Below, in pieces: positions 42,259 to 50,064 of a stretch of 64,000 bases of DNA. Position numbers and translations under genes: made by a program. The stretch spans positions 620,001 through 684,000 of the forward strand of contig NZ_JAQNDL010000001.1 in assembly GCF_028368995.1 (NCBI RefSeq). Direction: 5' to 3'. This DNA is from Nannocystis bainbridge (GTDB taxonomy: Bacteria; Myxococcota_A; Polyangia; Nannocystales; Nannocystaceae). Numbering within the stretch: the stretch's first letter is position 1; every line of letters starts with the position of its first letter. Under the pieces are notes generated by a model. It did not search any database. It saw only the letters and a list, made by a program, of their open reading frames with translations, and was not told where the DNA came from.

Positions 42259-42286
42259 GCCGGCTTTCTGCTACACGGGGGCGGAC

Positions 42287-43444
42287 ATGAACGCCTATCC
42301 CTGGCTCCCGACCCTCGACGCCCTGGTCCTCCGCAAGGAGGACGCCACCGGCGGGTTGGTCGCGTCGGCCAAGGCGGACGGCACGCCGACGATCACCGTC
42401 AGCGTCACGCCGACGCGCGGGCGCCCGCGCAAGAAGGCCTACCCGACCCTCGACAAGGCCCTCTGCGCCGCCCTGGCCGACGGCTTCGTCGCCACCGTCG
42501 CCGCCACCGGCGCCCTGTTGCTGCACACCGAGGTCGGCGCGACCATGGGCTCGCGCTTCGTCGTCGACGAATCGCATCACTGCGCCTGGCTCGGCGACTG
42601 GGGTCAATTGCGGCGGGTCGACCTGCGCGACGGTCGGGTGATTTCGTTCGCGCTCGGCGATCACCCGGCGGTGCGCGGGCTCGTCGGCGACGGCGCCGGC
42701 GGGGTGTGGGCACTTGTCGACGAGGACACCGCGCCGCCGAGCGAGGGCTTTCGCGCGCCGGCGCCCGAGCTGCTGCGCTTCGCCGTCCTCCACTGCGACG
42801 GCGCAAACGTCGAAAGGCGCCACCGCATCGAGACCTCGCGCAGCGAACCACGGCCGCTGTGCCTGAGCCTCGGGCGCGCCGACGACGGGTCGCTTCTGAT
42901 CCCCCACCCCGGCGGCTTCGCCCTCGTCGACCCGGCCGGCGCCCTCGTGCGCGCCTGGGCCGTCGGCGCGACCAAATACTGGGGCCCGCGCGCGGCCCTG
43001 TCGCCCAGCGGCCGGCGCCTCGCCTACACCGCCGGCAGCGGCCGCCTCGCCCTCGTCGACCTCGACGCTGACGACGAGGTCGTGCTCGACGTCGAGATGG
43101 AAGACGCCATGGCCCTGGTCGCGTACGACGACGGCGTCGTCGACGTCTCGACCGGCACCCCGAACTGGGACTTCCAGCGCTTCGATCGCCGCGGCCGCAT
43201 CGCCCACGTCGGCCTCCGCGCCGCCAGCTACGCCGTCAGCCCCGATCGCCAGTGGGCCTACTCGGGCGAAGGCCTGTGGACGGCCACGCATGTCCTCACC
43301 GGCGAGCAGCGCAGCGGCCAGGTCCTCGGCGCCACCCGGGCGCCAGGCCTGGCCGTCACCGCCGACCATCTCTACGTCCGCACCTCGCGGGGCGTGTTTC
43401 AGCGGTACCCCCGCGCGCTCGAGCGTGCCGACGAGCCGGCCTGA
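42287..43444 (+). CDS. Hypothetical beta-propeller-like protein
   Basis: 385 aa, no signal peptide. N-terminal 70 aa include TPTRGRPRKKAYPTLDKALCAALADGF, a basic patch. The rest shows recurring beta-rich blades (HHCAWLGDWGQLRRVDLRDGRVI, ALSPSGRRLAYTAGSGRLALVDLD, AVSPDRQWAYSGEGLW). No named family. It probably shares a transcript with the carbonic anhydrase-like gene upstream. Confidence 0.65.
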   Translation: MNAYPWLPTLDALVLRKEDATGGLVASAKADGTPTITVSVTPTRGRPRKKAYPTLDKALCAALADGFVATVAATGALLLHTEVGATMGSRFVVDESHHCAWLGDWGQLRRVDLRDGRVISFALGDHPAVRGLVGDGAGGVWALVDEDTAPPSEGFRAPAPELLRFAVLHCDGANVERRHRIETSRSEPRPLCLSLGRADDGSLLIPHPGGFALVDPAGALVRAWAVGATKYWGPRAALSPSGRRLAYTAGSGRLALVDLDADDEVVLDVEMEDAMALVAYDDGVVDVSTGTPNWDFQRFDRRGRIAHVGLRAASYAVSPDRQWAYSGEGLWTATHVLTGEQRSGQVLGATRAPGLAVTADHLYVRTSRGVFQRYPRALERADEPA

Positions 43445-43551
43445 TCTCGCAAGCCCGCAGCGCGCCCGGTGTCCCCAAGGACGACACCGGCCCGCGCGCG
43501 TCGCTCCGCGACTCCCGCGGATTCACGCGAATCTCATGGAACTCGCGGCCA

Positions 43552-44517
43552 TCAGTCGCGGCTCGCCTTGACCCCGCGACGACGACGGACCGCGTGCCAG
43601 CCGACGAGCACGGCCAGCAGCGCCGCACCGAACGCGTCCGGTTCGCCGTCCAGCGCGCAGTCGCAGCCTTTGCCGCGGCAGATCGACCGCGACCAATTCG
43701 AGTCCACCGCGTCGAGGTGCGCCTCGCAGTCGCTCGCCAGCAGCGCCGCGATCGCGTCCTCCCTGGCGAGGTCCGGCACGTCGTCGCCGCAAGTCAGCTC
43801 GACCGTCCCGTCGTCGCGCAGGCCGAGCGGTCGATCGAGCCCGAACTCCTCCCCGCGCACCGCGATCAGCAGCTTCCCCTCGCCCGGCGCGGCGATATAG
43901 AGCGAGACCTCGTCCCCGACCGCCAGGCCCGTCTCGCCGTGCACCGCGTCGACCCGGACGGTGCTCTCGTCGCCGGGCCCGGCGCGGACGAACGTCGCCT
44001 CGATCACGCCGCTCGCGTCCTCGATCCCGTTGCAAAGGCAGTCCTGGGCCTTGGTCACGAAGCAGTATTCGGGCTGGATCCGCCCGGCCTCCGCCACCGA
44101 GAGGCCGTAATCGTCGAGCCAGCGCCGCAGCTCGGCGTCGCCCGCGAGCTCGTGGATCCGCGCCAGGTTGTGGCTCGCGGCCACCCGCGCGACCAGGGCC
44201 GCGTGGCCCGTCGACTCGATCAGGTGGGCCATCGCGCAGCGCGTGGCGTGGCGATCGACGAACACCGGCACGCGCCGGCCGGGCACGACATGGTTGTGCG
44301 GGAACCGCCCCGCCGCGGCGTAGCGCTCGAGCTCGGCGACGAGGCGCGCCCGCGCCGACCGCTGCGCGTCGCTGAGGCGCGAGACATCGCGCGCGCGCAG
44401 CTCGGCCGTCACCGCGCGGAAGTGGGCCCGCAGCCGCTTGCGCTCGCTCGCATGAGCGACGACGGCGCGAGGCGGACGGACAGACGGACGGGACGACGAC
44501 ATCGGTAATGTAAGCAT
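43552..44517 (-). CDS. Putative surface protein with MYXO-CTERM-like end
   Basis: 321 aa from ATG 44517, preceded by GAGGAGG; a second ATG at 44502 is possible. The N-terminus is basic and lacks a clear signal peptide, which is odd for a surface protein. The middle part has FVDRHATRCAMAHLIESTGH and QPEYCFVTKAQDCLCNGIED. The C-terminus has RSICRGKGCDCALDGEP, then a hydrophobic helix (FGAALLAVLVGWHAV) and RRRRG, as in MYXO-CTERM tails. Function unknown. Confidence 0.6.
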   Translation of the reverse strand: MLTLPMSSSRPSVRPPRAVVAHASERKRLRAHFRAVTAELRARDVSRLSDAQRSARARLVAELERYAAAGRFPHNHVVPGRRVPVFVDRHATRCAMAHLIESTGHAALVARVAASHNLARIHELAGDAELRRWLDDYGLSVAEAGRIQPEYCFVTKAQDCLCNGIEDASGVIEATFVRAGPGDESTVRVDAVHGETGLAVGDEVSLYIAAPGEGKLLIAVRGEEFGLDRPLGLRDDGTVELTCGDDVPDLAREDAIAALLASDCEAHLDAVDSNWSRSICRGKGCDCALDGEPDAFGAALLAVLVGWHAVRRRRGVKASRD

Positions 44518-44786
44518 GGGAGAAGCTCCTCCTCGCATCCTATACGATCCCCGGCCCGCGCGCGCGGAGACCTGCCTGTCCGCCGGCCCACTCGACGCCG
44601 TATGCGCGCCGCCCCGAGCCTGCAATACGGTGTTCCTGGCGCGCGTATGGCGAACATTACGATCCATGAACCCGCGACGCCGGCTGTATCCGGGGCCCCG
44701 TAACATTTCTGTCGCTCACGGCCCACGCCGCGAGCGCCATGGCACCAGGGCGCTGGTGTCGTGGAAGAGGTCACCGGCTCGGCGAA
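44518..44786. other. Intergenic, first part of a 465-base gap
   Basis: Upstream of the MYXO-CTERM-like gene; together with the repeat pair below it makes 465 bases without a gene. It should hold the leftward promoter. Nothing else is clear. Confidence 0.4.
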
Positions 44787-44932
44787 TCGCCGAGCGACGG
44801 CGCAGCGGTTCGCATGGCCGCTGGAGCGCCTGGAGGCCGGTGCGAGGAATGCCGCGACTCTGATGATGGCGCAGAGGTTCGCCGAACGACGGCGCTGTAG
44901 TTCGCATGGCCCCTGATGGCGCGGAGGCCCGC
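44787..44932. repeat. Pair of diverged direct repeats, about 54 bp, 92 bp apart
   Basis: Copies start at 44787 (TCGCCGAGCGACGGCGCAGC) and 44879 (TCGCCGAACGACGGCGCTGT). Both continue to TTCGCATGGCC and GGAGGCC, about 80% alike by eye. A second pair, GATGGCGCAGAGG and GATGGCGCGGAGG, is nested. It lies downstream of the histone-tail protein gene. Confidence 0.7.
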
Positions 44933-44982
44933 AGGCTCCGCGCTTCGCGGCATTGCTGCACAGCGAGGCGCGACTGGGGGGG

Positions 44983-46473
44983 TTACTTCTTCTTGGCGGG
45001 CGCCTTCTTGGCCGCGGGTTTCCTGGTCGAGCCGGCCACCGCCGCCTGTTTCGCTGCCGCCTTCTTCGCCGGAGCGGTGCTGGCCGCCTTCTTCGCCGGA
45101 GCGGCGCTCGCTGCCTTCTTCGCCACACTCTTCTTCGCGGACGCGCTGGTCTTTCTCGCCGCGGCGCTCGCCGCGATGTTCTTCGTCGATTTCTTCACCG
45201 AATCAGCGCTCACCGCATTGTTCTTCTTCGTCGATTTCTTCACCGAACCCGCACTCACCGCATTGGTCGTCTTCGCCGAATCCGCACTCGCCTTCGCCGC
45301 CTTCGCCCCCGAATCAACGCTCGCCCCCGAATCAGCTCTCTTCTTCGCCGCCGCCTTCTTCGCCGAACCAGCGCTTCCATCTCGCGTCTCCCCCACGGCC
45401 GCGCCAGCCTCCTCCGTCCCCCCGTGCGACGGCCTTTCCGCGCGCCCAGGTGACGCCTTCGCCGTGCTCGCTGCCGGCACGCGGATCACCTGCAACACCG
45501 TCCCGCCGGCCTGCCCGAGCACGCACACCTCGCCTGCCACCAGCCCCTCGCCCATGTGCAGCCCGTGGCGATTCGGCAGCTCGGCGCGGAGCGACCCGTC
45601 GGCCAGCGCGAAGGCGGCCAGCGCTCCCCCGGACTTGTTCGGCGTCAGCGTCACCACCGCGTCGGTCGTCACCAGCGGCGGCGCGAACGACTGCGACGCC
45701 ACCCGTCGGGCACGCCAGCGCAGCGCCCCGGTCGCCAGGTCGAGCAGCGCCAGGTCGCCGAGCCGCGGCTCGAGCACCGCCACCGCGTCCGCGCTCGCGT
45801 GGACCTGCACCAGGCTCCGCGCCTCCGCCCCCTTGAACGTGAACTGCCACAGGGGCGCCCCGTCCTCCGGCCGCAGCCGCGCCAGCTTGCCGCCGAGATG
45901 GGTCGCCAGCAGCGCGGACCTCGACGCCGTCACCACATGGTCGGTCGTCCACATCAACCTGCCCTTTCGGTCATGCGCTCGCGTCCGGAAATCGAGCGAG
46001 CACAAAAACCCGCCGGCGATCGCCGTCAGCCCCGTGGCGAGCCCGCCCTCCGCCACGGTCTCGAACCTCCCGCTCGCCGCGTCGGCCAGCACCAGCCGAT
46101 TGGTCGCCCCGAGCCGCTCCGAGGCCGTCAAGAACCCGAACACCCCGTCGCAATACGCCGCCTCCGCCGCATCCTCGGGCGCGGCCACCCGGCGGACCTC
46201 GCGGCCGCTGGCCGGGTCGAGGAACACCAGCGCGAGCGCGTACGGCGGGTCGAGCCGGCTGGTCAGGACGACCGGGTGCCCCTCGAAGACGCCGACCAGC
46301 CGGCTCCCGTCCTCGACCTCGACGTCCCACAGTCGATCGCCCGCCAGCGACGCCGCCGCGAACCGAAAATCATCGCTCGACCAGTAGATCGCGCCGGCGT
46401 CGAGGTAGCGCGGGGTATGCAGCGCCGAGGTCAGTTTGGCGACGGATTGGAGGCCCGACGATTGCTTCGACAT
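44983..46473 (-). CDS. PQQ-like propeller protein with histone-H1-like Lys/Ala tail
   Basis: 496 aa, no signal peptide. Residues 1-340 form a quinoprotein-like propeller (FLDPASGREVRRVAAP, RLRPEDGAPLWQFTFKGAEA, LLDLATGALRWRARRV). A Ser/Thr/Gly-rich bridge follows. The last about 130 residues are a Lys/Ala/Ser tail with repeating AAPAKKAAS, SVKKSTKK and KPAAKKAPAKKK units, like histone H1 or bacterial AlgP/HctB-type tails. Such tails bind DNA or other polyanions, so the protein may tether a propeller to the nucleoid. That is inference. One 14-bp repeat is read through at 45958. Confidence 0.8.
   Translation of the reverse strand: MSKQSSGLQSVAKLTSALHTPRYLDAGAIYWSSDDFRFAAASLAGDRLWDVEVEDGSRLVGVFEGHPVVLTSRLDPPYALALVFLDPASGREVRRVAAPEDAAEAAYCDGVFGFLTASERLGATNRLVLADAASGRFETVAEGGLATGLTAIAGGFLCSLDFRTRAHDRKGRLMWTTDHVVTASRSALLATHLGGKLARLRPEDGAPLWQFTFKGAEARSLVQVHASADAVAVLEPRLGDLALLDLATGALRWRARRVASQSFAPPLVTTDAVVTLTPNKSGGALAAFALADGSLRAELPNRHGLHMGEGLVAGEVCVLGQAGGTVLQVIRVPAASTAKASPGRAERPSHGGTEEAGAAVGETRDGSAGSAKKAAAKKRADSGASVDSGAKAAKASADSAKTTNAVSAGSVKKSTKKNNAVSADSVKKSTKNIAASAAARKTSASAKKSVAKKAASAAPAKKAASTAPAKKAAAKQAAVAGSTRKPAAKKAPAKKK
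45958..45985. repeat. 14-bp repeat units inside the propeller gene
   Basis: CCTGCCCTTTCGGT (45958-45971) then CATGCGCTCGCGTC (45972-45985). On the coding strand they give TRAHDRKGR between propeller blades. Confidence 0.65.
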
Positions 46474-46638
46474 CGAGCCTCCAACATATCACGCGCCCCT
46501 CGTGCGAATCGAACCGAGGGCGCCGTGACGTTCCGCGTCGGGCCGAACCTCAGGAGGCCCCGCGCGCTTGCATCCGACGATCGCTCCCGGGAGCGCAGTA
46601 GCGCCGACCTGCACCCGATCGCGTGATAGATTCCGCCG

Positions 46639-48018
46639 ATGCAACGGCACCTCGCACCTCTGCTCCGGCTCGGACTCGTCGCCGCTCTCGGCGGCTGCAA
46701 CTCAGGCACGGAGACCACCGCGAACAGCGGCACCCTGACCGAAGGCGCCGCGACCGACGGCGCGAGCGACGGTTCGACGCAGGGGTCCCCGACCAACGGC
46801 AGCACCGACGCGCCGGCGACCGAGAGCGCGACGGCCAGCGAGACCGACACCACCGCCTCGGCGACCACCAGCACCGGCGAGGTCCCCACCTCCGGCGAGC
46901 TCACCACCGACGGCACCACCACGACCGACGGCACCACGACCACCGACGGCACCACCACCGACGGCACCACCACCGACGCGAGCACCACCTCCGCCGTCAG
47001 CGACAGCGACAGCACCACCACCGCCGGCACCACGACCGACGGCACCACCACGACCGGCGACGACACCACGACCGGCACCACCGGCGACGACCCGGGCGAC
47101 GTCCCCGCGTTCGTCGCCGAGTGCGACGACGACCCGGCCAACCCCGTGATCGTGACCGTCTCGGCCAACGTCTCCGCGCGCTTCCCGACGATCGTCGCCG
47201 GCCTCGCCGCTGCCAGCGACGGCTCGGTGATCGAGGTCTGCCCGGGCACCTACAGCGACAAGATCGAGGTGACCCTCGAAGTCACCCTGCGCGGCGCCGG
47301 CGCGAACAAGACGATCATCGACGGCGGCGGGTTCCACTTCAACCTCGGCGCCGGCGATGCGATCGTGGAGGGCTTCGGCTTCACCAACTGCAACGCCAAG
47401 GTCCCGAACGGCTGGAACATCCCCACCAGCGGCGCGATCAGCATGAGCGACACCTACGGCGCGCAGGAGAGCCTGACCGTCCGCGGCTGCCGCTTCTTCG
47501 ACAACAACGCCGCCTACGGCGCCGCGATGCACATCTCGGGCTCGAACAACGGCGGCAAGAACCCGGACGTCTACATCGAGGACTCGCTGTTCGAGCACAA
47601 CACCGCCACCGGCGAGGGCGGCGCGATCGCCAGCTACGGGCGCGTCCACATCACCGATTCGACCTTCGTCGAGAACACGGCCGCGACCGGCGGGGCGCTC
47701 GCGCTGTCGTACGGCTGCACCAGCGCCGGCGCCTGCGACATCACGGGCACGGTGATCAAGAAGAACCACGCCACGGGCGCCAGCCAGTACGAGGGCGGCG
47801 GCGGGATCTTCCTCGACGACTGCGGCCTGAACTGCCTCAGCGGCCTGACCGTGGTCGACTCCGACCTCGGCTTCGGCGCCGCCGAGGAGAACACCAACTA
47901 TCAAGACCTGCCGGAGGACGTGCTGATCAACGACGGCGCCGCCCCGTGGAACCGCTACGGCTGGTACTACAACGCCGTCTCGTTCGTGTGCGCGAACGGT
48001 AGCTGCGCGATGCCGTGA
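46639..48018 (+). CDS. Right-handed beta-helix lipoprotein with Thr/Asp-rich linker
   Basis: 459 aa. Lipobox in LLRLGLVAALGGC, then about 130 residues of Thr/Asp/Gly linker encoded by GACGGCACCACC-type repeats. Residues about 155-420 form a parallel beta-helix of the Chlamydia-POMP-like type (FPTIVAGLAAASDGSVIEVC, then GCRFFDNNAAYGAAMHISG, DSLFEHNTATGEGGAIASYG, DSTFVENTAATGGALAL). Surface adhesin or binding protein is likely. The opening SVIEVCPGTYSDKIEV is the usual family start. Confidence 0.85.
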   Translation: MQRHLAPLLRLGLVAALGGCNSGTETTANSGTLTEGAATDGASDGSTQGSPTNGSTDAPATESATASETDTTASATTSTGEVPTSGELTTDGTTTTDGTTTTDGTTTDGTTTDASTTSAVSDSDSTTTAGTTTDGTTTTGDDTTTGTTGDDPGDVPAFVAECDDDPANPVIVTVSANVSARFPTIVAGLAAASDGSVIEVCPGTYSDKIEVTLEVTLRGAGANKTIIDGGGFHFNLGAGDAIVEGFGFTNCNAKVPNGWNIPTSGAISMSDTYGAQESLTVRGCRFFDNNAAYGAAMHISGSNNGGKNPDVYIEDSLFEHNTATGEGGAIASYGRVHITDSTFVENTAATGGALALSYGCTSAGACDITGTVIKKNHATGASQYEGGGGIFLDDCGLNCLSGLTVVDSDLGFGAAEENTNYQDLPEDVLINDGAAPWNRYGWYYNAVSFVCANGSCAMP

Positions 48019-48110
48019 ACCCGGCGGCGCGCCCCCGCTGCAGCGCCTCTGCGGCCGCGGGCGCGCGGCTTCGACTTGACAGCGCTCGCGGCTGCCACAA
48101 ACAACCGGGC

Positions 48111-49295
48111 GTGACCGTCCGGTTCCCGTTTCAGCAGTGGATCACGCCGCGCCAACCGCCGGAGGTCGAGCGGCTGTTGAAGTCGGCGGCGGCGCAAGAC
48201 CACGTCGTCTCGCTGGCCGGCGGTTTGCCGGCCGACGACCTGTTCCCGCGGGCCGCTCTGGCCGAGGCGCTCGAGTCGGTCATGCGCGAGCACGGCCGCG
48301 AAGCGCTGCAGTACCAGTGGAGCGAGGGCTACGGGCCGCTGCGCGAGCAGGTCGTGGCGCTGCTGCGCGGCCGCGGCGTCGAGGTCGGCCAGGACGAGCT
48401 CCTGATCACCAGCGGCGCCCAGCAGGCGCTCGACCTGCTGGCGCGGCTTCTGCTGCGCCCGGGCGACCTGCTCGGCATCGAGTCCCCGACCTACGTCGCC
48501 GCCATCGAGGTGTTCGGGCTGCAGCGGCCGCGCATGGTCCCGCTCGCGCGCGGCGAGCACGGGCTCGACCTCGAGGCCGTGCGCGCCCTGGTGCGCGGCG
48601 AGAACCAGAGCCTGCTGTACCTCGCGCCCGCCGGCCACAACCCGAGCGGCTCGTCGCTGAGCGCCGGGGCCTGCGAAGAGCTCGTCGAGCTCAGCCGTGC
48701 GCACGACGCCTTCATCATCGAGGACGACGCCTACGGACGGATCCAGTTCGACGGCCCGCGCCCGCCGCTGCGCAGCTTCCCCGGCGCCGAGGAGCGCGTG
48801 ATCCTCGTCGGCACCTTCTCCAAGATGCTCACGCCCGGGCTGCGGGTCGGCTGGCTCGTCGCGCCGGCGGCCGTCACCGCCCAGCTCATGCTGCTCAAGG
48901 GCATCGCCGATCTGCAGACCAACACCCTCGGGCAGATGGCGCTGGCGAGCTACCTCGACCGCCATGACCTGGACGCCCACGTCGACCGTTGCCTGCCCCG
49001 CTACCGCGAGCGGCGCGACGCCCTGCTGCAGTCGCTCGCGGCCCACATGCCCGCCGGCGTGCAGTGGACCCGGCCGACCTGCGGCTTCTCGGTGTGGGTG
49101 ACCCTGCCCGCCGAGCTGGCCGCCGATTCGCTGCTGGCCCGCGCCGTCGACGATGGCGTGGCGTTCGAGCCCGGCGCCGCGTTCTTCCCGGTCGAAGCGC
49201 CGCGCAACCACCTGCGCCTGTCGTTCTCGAATCAGACCCCCGAGCGCATCGCCGAGGCCGTGGCCCGGCTCGGCGCCTCGCTGCGCGCCTCGTAG
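48111..49295 (+). CDS. PLP-dependent aminotransferase (fold type I, MocR/2-aminoadipate type)
   Basis: 394 aa from GTG 48111 (VTVRFPFQQWI); upstream codons are poor. PLP-binding Lys238 lies in GTFSKMLTPGLRVGW. Other family marks: SLAGGLPADDLFP, QYQWSEGYGPLREQV, LITSGAQQALDLLAR, YLAPAGHNPSGSS, EDDAYGRIQF, and NHLRLSFSN near the end. The closest groups are LysN/aromatic aminotransferases that use 2-oxoglutarate; substrate not certain. It lacks the GntR helix-turn-helix of MocR regulators, so it is an enzyme. Cytosolic. Confidence 0.88.
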   Translation: MTVRFPFQQWITPRQPPEVERLLKSAAAQDHVVSLAGGLPADDLFPRAALAEALESVMREHGREALQYQWSEGYGPLREQVVALLRGRGVEVGQDELLITSGAQQALDLLARLLLRPGDLLGIESPTYVAAIEVFGLQRPRMVPLARGEHGLDLEAVRALVRGENQSLLYLAPAGHNPSGSSLSAGACEELVELSRAHDAFIIEDDAYGRIQFDGPRPPLRSFPGAEERVILVGTFSKMLTPGLRVGWLVAPAAVTAQLMLLKGIADLQTNTLGQMALASYLDRHDLDAHVDRCLPRYRERRDALLQSLAAHMPAGVQWTRPTCGFSVWVTLPAELAADSLLARAVDDGVAFEPGAAFFPVEAPRNHLRLSFSNQTPERIAEAVARLGASLRAS

Positions 49296-49621
49296 CGGCC
49301 CTCGAAACGACGTCGCTACGCCCATGAGAGAGCTGCTGTTCGGCGCGCCACCGGACGCAGGCTCCTTCTCCGTCGACGACGACGCCCGCTCCATCACGCG
49401 GCCTCGTGGACCCTCGCCGGTGAGGGTCGTTTCGACCGTTACGGCGCCGACATGAGCTGACCGGCCGCCGCCCCATGAATGCGCGCATCGTTCATTCACG
49501 GCCTCGTGTATGCCGCGACATGCGTCAGAAATGTGCTGACGTGGATCTACGGTTCGCGCCACCCAGGGGGGACGCGGCCCCGCGACGGACCCTTTTGCCC
49601 CCACCCGCCGCTGCGACACGC

Positions 49622-49639
49622 CATCCTTATAGAAGGATG
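49622..49639. other. Perfect hairpin CATCCTT-ATAG-AAGGATG
   Basis: A 7-bp perfect stem with a 4-base loop in the long gap before the giant operon. It could be an operator or an RNA hairpin. Confidence 0.55.
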
Positions 49640-49738
49640 ACGCCCATCCGTCTCCGATCGCGCGCCGGTGATCGCACGCCGGGCGACCGGCCCGCGGTCC
49701 GCCCGCGGTGAAAACCCAACAGCACCCTCGCACACGGC

Positions 49739-49761
49739 GATTCGCGCTATTTAAGCGAATC
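49739..49761. other. Inverted repeat GATTCGC / GCGAATC
   Basis: A 7-bp perfect inverted repeat around an A+T-rich centre (GCTATTTAA), unusual in this GC-rich DNA and about 300 bases upstream of the giant operon. A possible operator or promoter element. Confidence 0.5.
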
Positions 49762-49788
49762 CCGACGCCGCCGCTATGACCAATCGTT

Positions 49789-49839
49789 CATGCCCCGAAT
49801 GACATGTCCTTCCCGCCACGAATGGCCTGTCGGCGCGGA
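49789..49839. repeat. 14-bp repeat units in the non-coding gap
   Basis: CATGCCCCGAATGA (49789), CATGTCCTTCCCGC (49803), then a shortened element CACGAATGG (49817), then CCTGTCGGCGCGGA (49826). The phase slips once. Confidence 0.7.
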
Positions 49840-50064
49840 ACGGCGCCGCCGCGGAACGGCGAGAGATCTCCGGCGCGCGGATCCGCGGTGTGCACAATCA
49901 TCCGCGAATCGGGCCTTGGCCTGCGGGCCGGTCGGTTAATGTTCGAATCGGCGATCGTTATCGACCTGCGGACCCGCGATTCGCTCGCCAGCGAGCCGAT
50001 CGTCGCCCATGCAGTACGCGGATTCCCTATTACGCCTCGAATCGACGTCCACTAATCTCGTTCC

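Larger units (their letters stand above)
49296..50064. other. Long non-coding gap before the giant operon
   Basis: 769 bases with no convincing gene and less extreme G+C than the neighbours. It holds two hairpins (49622-49639 and 49739-49761) and 14-bp repeat units (49789-49839). It must include the promoter of the operon at 50065. Confidence 0.5.

Noticed and set aside
43289..43310. CATGTCCTCACCGG in the propeller-like gene as a 14-bp repeat
   Set aside because: Only one partial unit without a phased neighbour; chance is likely.
49804..50055. Frame of 83 codons before the giant operon
   Set aside because: It begins inside a 14-bp repeat, has no ribosome site and no domain-like composition.
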